A stretch of DNA of 64,000 nt from Macrosoma leucophasiata (taxonomy: Eukaryota; Arthropoda; Insecta; Lepidoptera; Hedylidae): positions 221,001 to 285,000 of the forward strand of contig JAWQUS010000020.1 of assembly GCA_036365455.1 (NCBI GenBank), given 5' to 3'. Made by a program: the position numbers and the translations under genes. Shown here piece by piece: positions 1 through 12,800 of the stretch. The notes under the pieces are model-generated. The model did not search any database and was not told the DNA's origin. It saw only the letters and a list, made by a program, of their open reading frames with translations. The first letter of the stretch is position 1. Every line of letters starts with the position of its first letter.

Positions 1-897
1 TGGTGGCATTTTGTTTGATATAGGTTTATAACAGAGCCTGTGTATAGTGAAATAGAATAAAGGTGCGAAAGCCGCGAAATTTTGGAACATTTGATGAATT
101 CAGTAAATTGGCGACTACTACTATTATATTTAATTTTGGTCTATTTTTTAGATTCTAATAGTAAGTAGTTCATGGCGGTCGGTATTTTGTCGGGGGATCG
201 GTTGGTACCTATAAAGGAGTTTTTATTGCTGTACTGGTTGTACTTATCAACGACTCAACGAGTAAATCCTTTCTGTGATAGTTGCCACACGGGAAAAATA
301 GAATAGAGTAAATACTTTTTGTCATGTTTTGTTAGGTTATTCGTTCCGATATATGTATGTATGTGTTTTCATGCCAATTCCCTGTTAAATTATTCGAAAA
401 ATGTTTTCGAATAATTTAACACACGTACAGTGCGGTGCATATTTAAGATATTGTACTTTTTTGACTCTTGACAACACGCGGGTAGGAACTTCGTTCGATT
501 AATATCACTTGTCGTCTCACCGAGCCTTCAGCCTCCTGCCTTCTGCCTACTGCCTACTGCTGGAACCGCTTTAGCGACGCACTGCACTATGACGTCATGA
601 AGTGTACTCTCACACGATACTCACATTATAAAAAAACTACAGAGTAAACCGCGTGCCGATCCGCACGACGTCCATTCTACGTAATATTTCAGTTCGCAAT
701 AATCGAGAACCGCGCGCGCTCGTTACGATCGCATAGCGTTCGAATCGATAGTGTTTTAAAGTTTTCCGCGTCGAGACGGCCCCGGCCCGCTTCACCTTCG
801 CCGGGCGATCGGCGACGATGGAGCGCAACGAGCCGGCGGAGGGTGACGAGGGGCGTGGAATAAAAGACACGCGTGCGGGAGAGATAAGCGAATGTAT
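1..897. other. Region downstream of BOP1, no gene recognised
   Basis: This is the 3' flank of BOP1. It is AT-rich to about position 600 and GC-rich from about 690. A perfect hairpin lies at 383-421. A short plus-strand reading frame with a good start context (ATG at 818, A at -3, G at +4) runs 29 codons to a stop at 905, antisense to the end of BOP1. I see no homology in it. The phrase tatgtatgtatg...ttttcatgcca near 345-380 recurs at 7615-7645 next to a transposon end. Confidence 0.5.
383..421. repeat. Perfect 18-bp-arm hairpin
   Basis: The 18-nt arm at 383-400 is perfectly complementary to the arm at 404-421, with a 3-nt loop. It is not followed by a U-run and is not in a transcript I can define. 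It is one of several micro-palindromes in the window. Confidence 0.8.
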
Positions 898-3800
898 TCA
901 AGAGTAGAGGCGCAGCGTGTGGTCGGCGGCCGCGGCCAGCAGCCAGGGCTGCGCGGGGTGCCAGCGGAGCTCCAGCACGTGCACGTCGCGCGCCGCCCCC
1001 CCCTCGCCGGCCTCCGCCCCCGTCGCCCCCCCCTCGCCGGCCGCCCCCGGCGCCCGCAGCTGCTTCAGCGGCACCAGCAGCGGGTTCTGCAGCAGGTCGC
1101 TGCACACAAACCGAACATGTTAACGTAGCTCCGTCGCGTGGCGGTGCGTGGATTCTACGAACACAATTTACTCCGATTCACACCGGTTACGTTTCGGCTC
1201 GTGAGGTAGGCGGCGAACCCGTCGTCGCCGGGCCCGTCGCCGAACTCCCGGGGTGGTATCGGGAAAGAATAGAAGAATAGAATAGAATAGAATTTCTTTA
1301 TTCGGACAACATAGAGACACAAAGTATAACATTAAGCAAGAATTACACACAAAATGACCCAATAGATATATATAAACAATTTGATATTACAGACAGGTGT
1401 GTCTCATGGTCGATCCAAAAGGGTATCCAGATCAGCTTATGCCAAGCAGATATTACCTATCTACTTGACGCTGATTTTCATCTGGGGCCCTGAGTTCCAC
1501 GGATGTCAGTCAGTTACACAACAATATAATTATTGTATGCACCTACTAAATAAAATATAAAGCAAATAAATATATGTATAATAATGTACATTAAAAAATT
1601 AGATAATAATCTTACGTTCGTAGCTCACTCAAAATAATAAAAAATCTCGAAAGAAATATGACAGCCAAATATATATAACTAATATACCATAGACTAGATG
1701 AATTAAGAATAGTTTTTGATAGCGATGGATGAGTATTATTTTAAGACACAACCAAATTTAAAATTTTCGTTCCTTGGCTAAAATTGTATAAAATTGGGGT
1801 AAGTAATGACATAATTGTAAATTCCATATTATTAGGTTAGATACCATAGTATTATTGTATAAAATAACTGTTCAGTAAGAAAATATATGCTAAAATTAAT
1901 AAGATTATTTATAAATATAGGTAGTAAGTATATAAAATAGGCGCAAGTGTTTTGTGTGACGTGTGATTACTTATTTAAACATTGAAATCTTTAGTAACTA
2001 CCTTGTGACAAACAACTTTTATAAACAATACCATCTATGATTAAAAGTGAAATCACTACACAAAAGAAATAATTTAAAACAAAAATAGAAAATAACGTTA
2101 TTACACAAAATGTCATATTCTTCATGGATCTAAATAAATAATTAGCCAAAAATTGTAGGTATATCGTTTAGACATTTAACACGCACAACTTTGAGACCTT
2201 CCTCTTTTCTAACATATATTTTACCATCTCTAGTCCAGACAAATTTCCAACTATAACAATTAGCGGCCTGACGAGCTGAATAAAATAAATGCGCTCGTTA
2301 ACATAAACACGGCTGGCCGCGCCGCGCACCTCCAGGCAGTCGCGGTGACCACGGCTCGCTCCGGCCGCGCGCACCGCTGCCGAGCGGGGTCGCCAGAGAT
2401 GTTCCCGACGCTGCCCGATTCGGTTCTATGTCGATGGATGAAGCCCACGCGCTCGGCGTGGACGATGTCCCTCTCCTCAATTTCGACACCTATTTTACTT
2501 GACAATACATGGACGATATCTTGTAATCTTTCGTCCTCGGTTTCAGGTATGCCGACTATGTCAATATCCATTAACGAGAGTTCTTGGTCTCTTTCATTTA
2601 ATTGAGATTTCAGTTCCGTTACAGTATTCTCAATTAAGGTGATATCAATAGGTAAGTTGCTTTCCACCTTACTTTACATTCCAAAGCTGAAATCCTAGTT
2701 TCGATTGCTCGGATCATGTTAGCGTGTGATTTCAATTCCTCTTTAAACTCCGATATTTAATTCCGATAGTCTCTGACTTCTGTATATTCTTCATTATATT
2801 AGCACGGTCAGAATTACCAGCACCAACATGGGACCGTGTTCAAACTCTTGCCTTCTGACAGGGGTCGCAGAATTGTCCTCTCGAGGAACTTTAGCTTTAC
2901 AATCCGGACACATCCAGGTCGGTTTAACTCCAGCGGTTTCGGGAATGTTCACGCAGTCTTTATGAAACTTCGACTGGCATTTAAAACAACGTGCAATATT
3001 TTGGTTCGATAGAAATTTGCCACAACCTCCGCATTTATTCATATTGAACTTAGGTATGTATGTACCTAGATGTTTTATTTTATTTGTACCTAGGTACTGT
3101 AGCTTTACTTTTTTTCTAACACTGTAGATGGCGCTGTTACCCAACAATTGATGGTGTTGATACAACGCAGAACTCAATCAATGAGAACAATGCAGTTTGT
3201 ACAATGCTCAATAGATGTCGCTGTTATATTATGGTGTTTATTAGTTCTAATGGTTTTTTTAATAAAAAAAATTAAGTTGTGCATACGGAGGAAACTTGCA
3301 CTATACCGCTATTAGATATCCACTAGCCGCGACTCGCGACCGACGGATGCGTTCTGGACGCACGCGATCATAAAACGTCCGGTGAGCCAGATCGCTCTCG
3401 GACGCTGCAAGTAAATTTTTGTCTCTATCGCACACACCCAAACACGCATTTTTCGATCGTTTCTTTCTATCGGACATCAATGACCGATCGTTCGATGACA
3501 GAACTGTCACCGGATTTTAAGAAACAAAAGTTAAGCCAGTAATACGGAACGTACTTGTAGACCATGCCGTGGGAGACGACGATGTAGGGGTCGTCCCCGG
3601 CGGAGGCGAAGAGCGGGTAGCGGCGGTGGAAGGCCACGGAGCGCACCGCGCCGCCGTGCAGCCGCAGCGTCTGGTACGGCTTGGCCGACAGCTCCAGGTC
3701 GAACCTGCACACACCACACATTCTATTCATTAAAACTATCGAGAATAGGGAGCGCTATAAGGAAGGGGGGGGGGGGGGGGCGGCTCACCAGATACACTTG

Positions 3801-6800
3801 CGGTCGTAGGAGGCGACGAGCAGGTTGTCTCCGGCGGGGTGCAGGGGGGCGCGCTGTAGGGAGGGGGGGCGGCTCACCAGATACACTTGCGGTCGTAGGA
3901 GGCGACGAGCAGGTTGTCCCCGGCGGGGTGCAGGGGGGCGCGCTGTAGGGAGGGGGGGGGGGCGGCTTACCAGATACACTTACGGTCGTAGGAGGCGACG
4001 AGCAGGTTGTCCCCGGCGGGGTGCAGGGGGGCGTGCTGTAGGTAGGGGGGGGGGCGGCGGCTCACCAGATACACTTGCGGTCGTAGGAGGCGACGAGCAG
4101 GTTGTCCTCGGCGGGGTACAGGGGGGCGCGCTGTAGGGAGGGGGAGGGGGGGGGGGGCGGCTCACCAGATACACTTGCGGTCGTAGGAGGCGACGAGCAG
4201 GTTATCCCCGGCGGGGTGCAGGGGGCGCTCTGTAGGGAGGGGCTCACCAGATACACTTGCGGTCGTAGGAGGCGACGAGCAAGTTGTCCCCGGCGGGGTG
4301 CAGAAGGGCGCGCTGTAGGGAGGGGGAGGGGGGGGGGGCGGCTCACCAGATACACTTGCGGTCGTAGGAGGCGACGAGCAGGTTGTCCCCGGCGGGGTGC
4401 AGGGGGCGCTCTGTAGGGAGGGGGGGGCTCACCAGATACACTTGCGGTCGTAGGAGGCGACGAGCAGGTTGTCCCCGGCGGGGTGCAGGGGGCGCTCTGT
4501 AGGGAGGGGGGGGCTCACCAGATACACTTGCGGTCGTAGGAGGCGACGAGCAGGTTGTCCCCGGCGGGGTGCAGGGGGCGCTCTGTAGGGAGGGGGGGTC
4601 TCACCAGATACACTTGCGGTCGTAGGCGACGAGCAGGTTGTCCCCGGCGAGGTGCAGAAGGCGCTCTGTAGGGAGGGGGGGGGGCTCACCAGATACACTT
4701 GCGGTCGTAGGAGGCGACGAGCAGGTTGTCCCCGGCGGGGTGCAGGGGGCTCTCTGTAGGGAGGGGGGGGGGCTCACCAGATACACTTGCGGTCGTAGGA
4801 GGCGACGAGCAGGTTGTCCCCGGCGGGGTGCAGGGGGCGCTCTGTAGGGAGGGGGGGGGCTCACCAGATACACTTGCGGTCGTAGGAGGCGACGAGCAGG
4901 TTGTCCCCGGCGGGGTGCAGGGGGCTCTCTGTAGGGAGGGGGGGGGGCTCACCAGATACACTTGCGGTCGTAGGAGGCGACGAGCAGGTTGTCCCCGGCG
5001 GGGTGCAGGGGGCGCTCTGTAGGGAGGGGGGGGGCTCACCAGATACACTTGCGGTCGTAGGAGGCGACGAGCAGGTTGTCCCCGGTGGGGTGCAGGGGGC
5101 GCTCTGTAGGGAGGGGGGGGGGGCTCACCAGATACACTTGCGGTCGTAGGAGGCGACGAGCAGGTTGTCCCCGGCGGGGTGCATGGCGAGCGCGGAGATC
5201 CACTGCGCGCCGGTCAGCAACTTGCGCACCAGCTCCTGCTTCACCAGGTCGTACAGGCGCACCACTCGTTGTGTCTGTAAACCGTATTGATTTTTTTTAA
5301 TCAGACGTATGTATTAGGGTTGTTGAGGAAGTGATTATGAGGAAGAGGAGGAGGAAGAGGAATTGGGACGCGCAAATTTAGAGGATGCGGATTAGGAAGA
5401 GGATGCGGATGAGGAAGCGGAAGAGGAAGAACGTACGTAACTTCACGCCTGTAATCAAGCATACATGCAAACACCCACGACTCGCCGGTTACGTTTTAGC
5501 CCATGTAACAGGTGGTGAACCTGTTGCCAGCTCCGGGCACATTGCCAAACTCCGAGGTACCTACTGGGAAACGTCCAGAAAATGGAAAAATCCCAATAGC
5601 ACCAGAGATAAAGGATTTTTAACCGTTATCTCTGATAGTCCCCGACCCGGGAATCGAACCCAGGACCCTCAGCGTAGTAGTAGTGGCCTGCTACCACTAC
5701 TTTACTGAGGCAGTTGATGATATAATAATAATAATGGCAACCGTCGAAACGTCCCACTGCTGGGCACGAGTCTCTTCCCTTCTTGAGGGGAGGCCTGGAG
5801 CTTACTCCACCACGCTGCTCCAATGCGGGTTGGTGGAGATAACGGTTAGTGGGCAACCCGCTGTCGGATGTTTTCAAACCGCCTATACATATGGCCTGGG
5901 ACAAGGTTTAACGACTGCTATTTATCTATAGCAACCGGGACCGTCGGCTTAACCCTTTATTCCCATCGGTCCCCTCTGAGACCGGCAACGGGGTGGTCGT
6001 TAGTTTCATTTGCCCCCTTCATAGTTATACTGCAATGGTTTATTCGCATTTCGCATTGGACGTTAGGTACCAATAATCGAAAATTGACTTGTGACAGTTA
6101 TTCAATTTGACAATTTGTCAATTTTTTCGTCATGGGTGTCGTTTCCTTGGTTCATGAGGGTGTTGAATTCGGTAGTGGTTTGAGGTGGTTGGTGGATCGA
6201 GGTTTCTTGGGATGCTGATTACGGCAATATCATCATTTTTCAGATCGGATGCATTTTCGTAATCAGTACCTCAAGAAACCTCGAAGATTGATACCCATAT
6301 CATATTTTGAAAGAAAAAAAGTCTGTCCGCCATCTTGGGTTTACATTTTGACATCACTATCGAATTCATCACCCTCATGATCCAAGAAAACGACACTCAT
6401 GACGAAAAAATTGTCAAATTGAAAAATTGTCACCTAAGTCAATTTTCGACTAACGTCCGATGCGAAATGCGAATAAACCATTGCAGTATAACTATGAAGG
6501 GGGCAAATGAAACTAACGGCCACCCCGCTGCCGATCTCAGAGGGGGCCGATGGGAATAAACGGGCTTAACGTGCTCTCCGAAGCACGGAAACGCGCATTT
6601 TAATTTGCCACTAGTGGTCACCCGTCACATACCCGACCGCACCCATATCGCTTAATCGAGTAGATCGCTTGCGTTCTACACCAGCCGCGAGGCCTTGCGC
6701 GCTTCAGAAAGATGAAAAGAGGATGATACGAAATTATAAATACTAACGGACCCAACCCCCAAAATCCGCTGTCCTGTCTCTATGTGCATAACTAAGTACA

Positions 6801-9800
6801 TACAAACAAAAAAAAATTAATAGGGCATTTTCCAGTGGACCAAACTATGAATCTAAACCATTCTCAAAACACACACAATAATGAATCATCAATATTGGTC
6901 CAGTAGTTAAGGACGAGTTCAGTAACATACTCGGTATCTACATAACACACGCACACAAAAAAGATGAGTGAATGATACAATTTAATTTAGAAATTGAAAT
7001 GAAAATAAGAATGCAGTCTTTCTTTCTTTGTTAATTAGGTACTTAAGTCGAATATTATTAATCAAAATAAAAGAATTGAATACTATTTCATATAATAATT
7101 ATAATAATAACTCTATATCAAAATTAATTATTGGGAGGTTAATTTTTATAAAAAATAATTTGAAATCTGTTTTCCCTGACAGCCGGTTTCTTAGCTCATC
7201 GTATTAAATATTGATGGAAGAGAAGATAGGTATTGCCATAGATATACAGTTCCTTAAAGCCCCGAATATTTCGAATTTTTTAGTTGCTTACGCGTATAAA
7301 CATAATATTGTATGTAATGTAAGTCAATATAATTAAAACAAACTAGCAAGGAACAGCGCCAGTGGCGGGAGGAGAGGTCTCGCTCGCTTGTTCGGCCCGG
7401 CATCGCGCTGCGGCGTGTGTGTACGTTGCCATGGATACGAGACGCGCATGCGCAATGAAATTCCTCATAAATTCCTCTTAAATTTTGAGGAAGCGATAGC
7501 GGAAGAGGATTTTTTGTTTTTATTTATGAGGATGCGGAAACGGTTGAGGAACCCAAAATATTGCGGAACTTCCTCATTATGAGGAAGAGGAAGAGGAATC
7601 CTCAACAACCCTAGTATGTATGTATGTATTTTCATGCCAGGTCCCTAACGGGTAGACGGAGTGTGGAGCGCCAGATATTCCAGCCCTGACACACCTGCCG
7701 TGCCTCATCTACCTTCATCATTCTCTTCATGCATGCAAGGCAATTCCTATGTGACGTGGGGAGCTAGTGCGGGGGGGCGGGGGGCGGTGGGGGCGGCACG
7801 TACCGCCACGGCGAGCAGGGGGCGCGCGGGGTGGAAGAGCGCGCACTGCACGAGGCCGGGCGCGCGGCGGAAGGGCAGCTGCGAGCGGCGCCGCGACACC
7901 TGGTGACGTGGGGAGCTAGTGCGGGGGGGGGGCACGTACCGCCACGGCGAGCAGGGGGCGCGCGGGGTGGAAGAGCGCGCACTGCACGAGGCCGGGCGCG
8001 CGGCGGAAGGGCAGCTGCGAGCGGCGCCGCGACACCTGGTGACGTGGGGAGCTAGTGCGGGGGGGCGGCACGTACCGCCACGGCGAGCAGGGGGCGCGCG
8101 GGGTGGAAGAGCGCGCACTGCACGAGGCCGGGCGCGCGGCGGAAGGGCAGCTGCGAGCGGCGCCGCGACACCTGGTGCACGAGCACGGCGCGCGCGCCGC
8201 CGCCCTCCAGCGTGGCCGCCAGGTAGTCGCCGCGCGCGTGCCACGCCACCTGCGCCGCAACACACACGTTACGAGCGCTCGACGCATCGTTTTTAAAAAG
8301 GCTTAAAATTAAAAACACGGCTTTGAGGATTATTCGAACGAGTTAAAAAATTTAATGCAAGACATTACCACAATCTTCGAATGCAAAATATTGCCACATT
8401 CTTCACAGCGTAACGGAGTTAAAATAATCGCATCGGCACACGTTAAAAAATGAGTATACCGAGGATAGGGTACGAGGTTAAACGAGCGGCGGTACTGACG
8501 TGCGTGAGCGGCTTGAAGTGCGTGACGATGACGCGGATGCCGAGCGCCCACTGCGCCGCGTCGGGCTGCTCCCACTTCACGCACGACGACGTGCGCTCGT
8601 CCACTGCAACGTAAACGATTCTTAAAAATGGATAACCGTTATACAAATTTAATTTCTTAAAGAGCAAAATTCATAGCCGCGAATGACACGATATATACAT
8701 TATACGTATCGAGGTCGTTCAGGAGTCGAGAAAAAAAAGGAGGTGGCGGGCGGCGGGCGGAGGGCGCGGGGTACTCACTGACGACGTCGTGCGCGGGCGG
8801 CGGGCGGCGGGTTGGCCAGCAGGCGGTCGGTGGCGGCGCCCGGGTTGAGCAGCAGCAGGCGCGGGGTACTCACTGACGACGTCGTGCGCGGGCGGCGGGC
8901 GGCGGGCGGCGGGCGGCGGGCGGCGGGCGGCGGGGTACTCACTGACGACGTCGTGCGCGGGCGGCGGGTCGGCCAGCAGGCGGTCGGTGGCGGCGGCGAC
9001 GCGGTGCGCGCCGACGGAGGCGCCCGGGTTGAGCAGCAGCAGGCGGCGGCCCACGGCGGCGGCCACGAGGCTGAGGCCGGCGGCGGGGGTCCAGGCCACG
9101 CGCCGCACGGGGGCGCCCAGCGGCACGGTGCGCAGGCAGCGCCCGCTGGACGTCTCCCACACTGCACACATCGCGTCGGTGAGGACTCGCATCGCACGCT
9201 TCGGACGCACGAGTCGGAGGGCGGGGACAGAGTATTAACAAAAAAAAATATATAAGCGCGAGTCGGACTCGCCCGACGAGTTCCGCACGAGTGGCCGCGT
9301 TCCGTCCGGTTTAAAAATAAATAAATAAATGCGGTCGAAGTCGGAACGTCGGCGAGGCTCACCTAAAGCCAGGGGAAAAATACGCAGTGGATTCTATGCG
9401 GCAGGCTCGAGGCCGGTGCGATCTACGCCGTATAGAAGAGGTTTTGCAGTCTGGATTAAATTCTTGCCTGTTGAAGTTTTAATAATAATAAGCCGACCCA
9501 GTCCCCCTGCTGGGCACGAGTCTCTCCCCTTTTTTGGGGCGGGCCCGTTGAAGTTATTTAAGTTAAAAGTTATTTAACACCAAAAAATATATTAACGTTT
9601 GATTCCTCACATTGATATTTTTATTTGTTTTGCTGGATTTATTATACGATTGAAATGAAAAGTCAAAGTGTACAGAGTGCACGTCGGCACGGCTCCTCGG
9701 AGACGCGAGCCGGACGCGAGTCGGACGCGAGTCGGACGCGCGGGCAGACTCACCCTTGAGCGTGGCGTCGTCGCTGCCGGACACGATGTACTGTCCGGAG

Positions 9801-12800
9801 GGGTCGAAGTCCACGGAGCGCACGAGGGCGGAGTGGCCGCGGTAGCGCAGTGCCTCGGCCGTGGGGAAGGGCTGCAGGTCGCGCGGGGCCGGCAGCTGCG
9901 GCACCAGCTCCTCGGGCCGGAGCGTCAGCTGCGGGAGGAGCGGGCGTTACGGGACGCATTCATGTAGACAGATGAAACGTGTAAGTAAACGTGTACGGTG
10001 ATCGATTGTTCTATAATTTTCTGTTAATCTATCGTCTTTGCAACTAAACGGCCCGCAGACCGGGTGGAGGTGGAGGCGGTGTAGCGGGGTGGGGTGCGAG
10101 GTACGGTACCCGCATCTTGACGGCGCGGGGCGCGAGGTAGAGGTCGAGGCAGCGCAGGAAGCGCTCGCGCACGAAGCGCGGGTAGGCGGCGACGGCGCGC
10201 AGGCTGGAGTGTCTCGTCGGCAGGAACGTGTACTTGCGCTTCCACGGCGTCTCCGCCAGCTTGTCCCACTCCTTCATCTGTAATCGTGATATTCCCGTCT
10301 AATTCTCGAACGTATCGGTGGTAAAACTAGGAATAATCTTATAAAGGAAGAAGTCGACGACGCAAAATGAAAATAAAGCTCAGATAGCGGACCTCCAGTT
10401 TGTCGAGCAGGTACTCCGGCGGCGGGTTGTAGCTCTCGGCGTGCGAGGGGGGGGGGCGGTGCGGCGCGGGGATGTGGCGGGGCACGCCGCGCCCCTGCCC
10501 CCCCTCCGCGCCCTCCGCGCCCTCCGAGCTCCACAGGTTGTAGAACTGCCTCTCCTGGTAACATCATTCGCGATAATTAACTTCAACGCTCGTATAAAGG
10601 ACGGACCGAGCCGAAAGCGCCCGGTGGCTCGGTGGCTACTCACACGCCCGAGTCCTTAGCGGGGCCCGGGTCCTTATACAGATTCTTGCCGCGAACGAGA
10701 CCCGCGGAGAACCCGAGTAAATGAACTGGTTATCTGTTTTTGTACCTTGCGCTATTAACTAATGCGACATTTATCCAGTACTAACCATCAAATAACATGT
10801 CTATCTCTGTTAAATAAAAGGATACTATATTATTTAACCCTTATTATTAATCTCTAGCATGTTTAGACTTGATCAAAAAACTACAATCAGACAGAACAGA
10901 AGCTATCAATAAAAACAAAACGATCACTACAATATTTTTAGATATGAGCAAAACTTTTGACTTTGTAGATCACAAGCTATTATTATACAAGCTCGATAAA
11001 TACGACATTATCGGAATTGCAACCCTAAGCTATTTGTCAACACACTCAATGTGTCGAAATTGATAAAAATTCTAAAAGAAAAAGGTCTTAAATTACCAGT
11101 AAATCTAAATTTAAAATGAATAACTATGGTGTACCCCAAGGAAGCGTACTTGGACCGTTATTGTAAACTTGTTAAAAATATGATCTGCTGAATGTAACGC
11201 ATGACAAAATGGCACAATTCGCAGATGACACTACGCTTATAGAAAAATGTGATAATATAAACACATCATCACTCCAGCCGAAAGATGTCCACTGCTGGAC
11301 AAAGCCTTCCCAAAAACGCCTGTAACAGCATTGTGCGTTATTAGGGGAGAAAATGCCATAATCGCCATGCTTGGCAGGCGGATTAGCGATCGCAGTGGCG
11401 ATAGTTTTATCTCGGGACACCGCTCCGCGTTGTTATTTTTACTACCGCCCTGTTGGAATAGTTTGACCGCCATTGTTCAGTTGACTGACTGCACTACGTC
11501 CCGACGCCCATATATAAACACATACCATAAATATATAAGTGAAGCACTTAACAGTGTAATTACCTGGGTAAAGAATAACCATTTAAAACTTAACACTAAT
11601 AAAACGAATTTAATTCAACATCACATCTACAAAAGAAACCAATCGACTTTAATATAATTGATTATGATAATAAAATTAAAGTATGATGATAATATATTAC
11701 TCGACAATATTCTTGGAACTATCTAACAAGTGTTGGATAAAAATTGAGCCCGGAAGATTCATATCGACTACGTCTGAGATAACCTGGACAGGTTTGCAAA
11801 CGTAGTCAAAACATCACGTGGGATTGCCGAGTGTTAAGGTTTATTTATTTATTTTTAAGCGCTCGCTGCGCGCTCGTGTGGCAGATGTCACGACGTGCTC
11901 AAAATGTCGGACAAGGTACCTTCTTCTTGCGTCGCTCGTCGGCGATCTGTTTCCTGGTCTTGGTCCAGCCCATGCGCAGCGCGTGCACTAGGCGCGCCAC
12001 CCGGAGCCGCTCGGCGCGCGAGGGCAGGAAGGAGCGCTTGTGGTCGGGGAAGGCGCGCAGCGGCGTCGGCAGCACCGAGCGCGTGAACCACTCCACCCAG
12101 GGCTGCCCAAAATACAAAATGTTCACCATCAATGCTACATTTCCTAATAAAGTATTGCGAGCACACGACCTATCCGTATCCACCCTAACAGCTGCTAACG
12201 GTATCAGTGGAGCACCTCGTACTCGTCGTGGTCGGCAGCGGGCAGGCGCGCGGCGCGCAGCCGCTCGAGCAGCTGCAGGTCCTCGCGCGCGAGCACCACG
12301 TCCTGCCCCGTCTGCGGGTCGCGCACCGTGCGCCAGAACTCTGGGTCCTCGCATTTTCTGAAACACAGTAGAGATAACATTTGTGAGTTTTTTTTATGTC
12401 AAAGGATTAACAGACGAGCAATCGGGCCACCCGATGGAAAGTGGTCACCGTCACCTATGAACATTTGCAACATCAGGGGAGTTGCCAACGCGCTGCCAGC
12501 CCTGAAGGACTCTTTCGACGCCCGTTCCACAATTTACACGTTCTGGGCAGGAAAGAACGCGCGAATCGGGCCGTTGAGCACTGCCAAGTGTCCAATCTGT
12601 GCGGGTGGAACTTCTCTCTTCGGCGGGTGGTACGATGAAGGAATGGAGACGATGGCACCAGATCGAACAGTTCATCAGAGCATTCACCATTGTAAAGGCA
12701 GTAGAAGAGGCACAGACAACCGATGTCTCTGCACAGACTCAGATCTTCGAGTCAATTTGTGATTCCTGGGTCATTGACGATTCGAATGGCACGTTTTTGA

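Larger units (their letters stand above)
5315..7613. mobile_element. Composite hAT-type element, 8-bp duplication GTATGTAT
   Basis: The ends are inverted TAGGGTTGTTGAGGA (5315-5329) and its complement (7599-7613). They are bracketed by a perfect 8-bp direct repeat GTATGTAT at 5307-5314 and 7614-7621, which together give the hAT signature. The subterminal ends are gaggaa-rich on both sides. There is no transposase reading frame, so it is non-autonomous. Its middle is filled by younger insertions: a tRNA-derived SINE, a 5S-derived SINE and a long-hairpin MITE. Caution: the flank is itself (GTAT)n, so the duplication is less decisive than usual. It lies in BOP1 intron 13. Confidence 0.72.

Noticed and set aside
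818..907. Short plus-strand frame MERNEPAEGDEG... with good start context
   Set aside because: Only 29 codons, antisense to the BOP1 3' end, no recognised relative and no clear splice partner.
3785..5300. Many 60-120-codon frames on both strands
   Set aside because: Shadows of the BOP1 exon 14 array.
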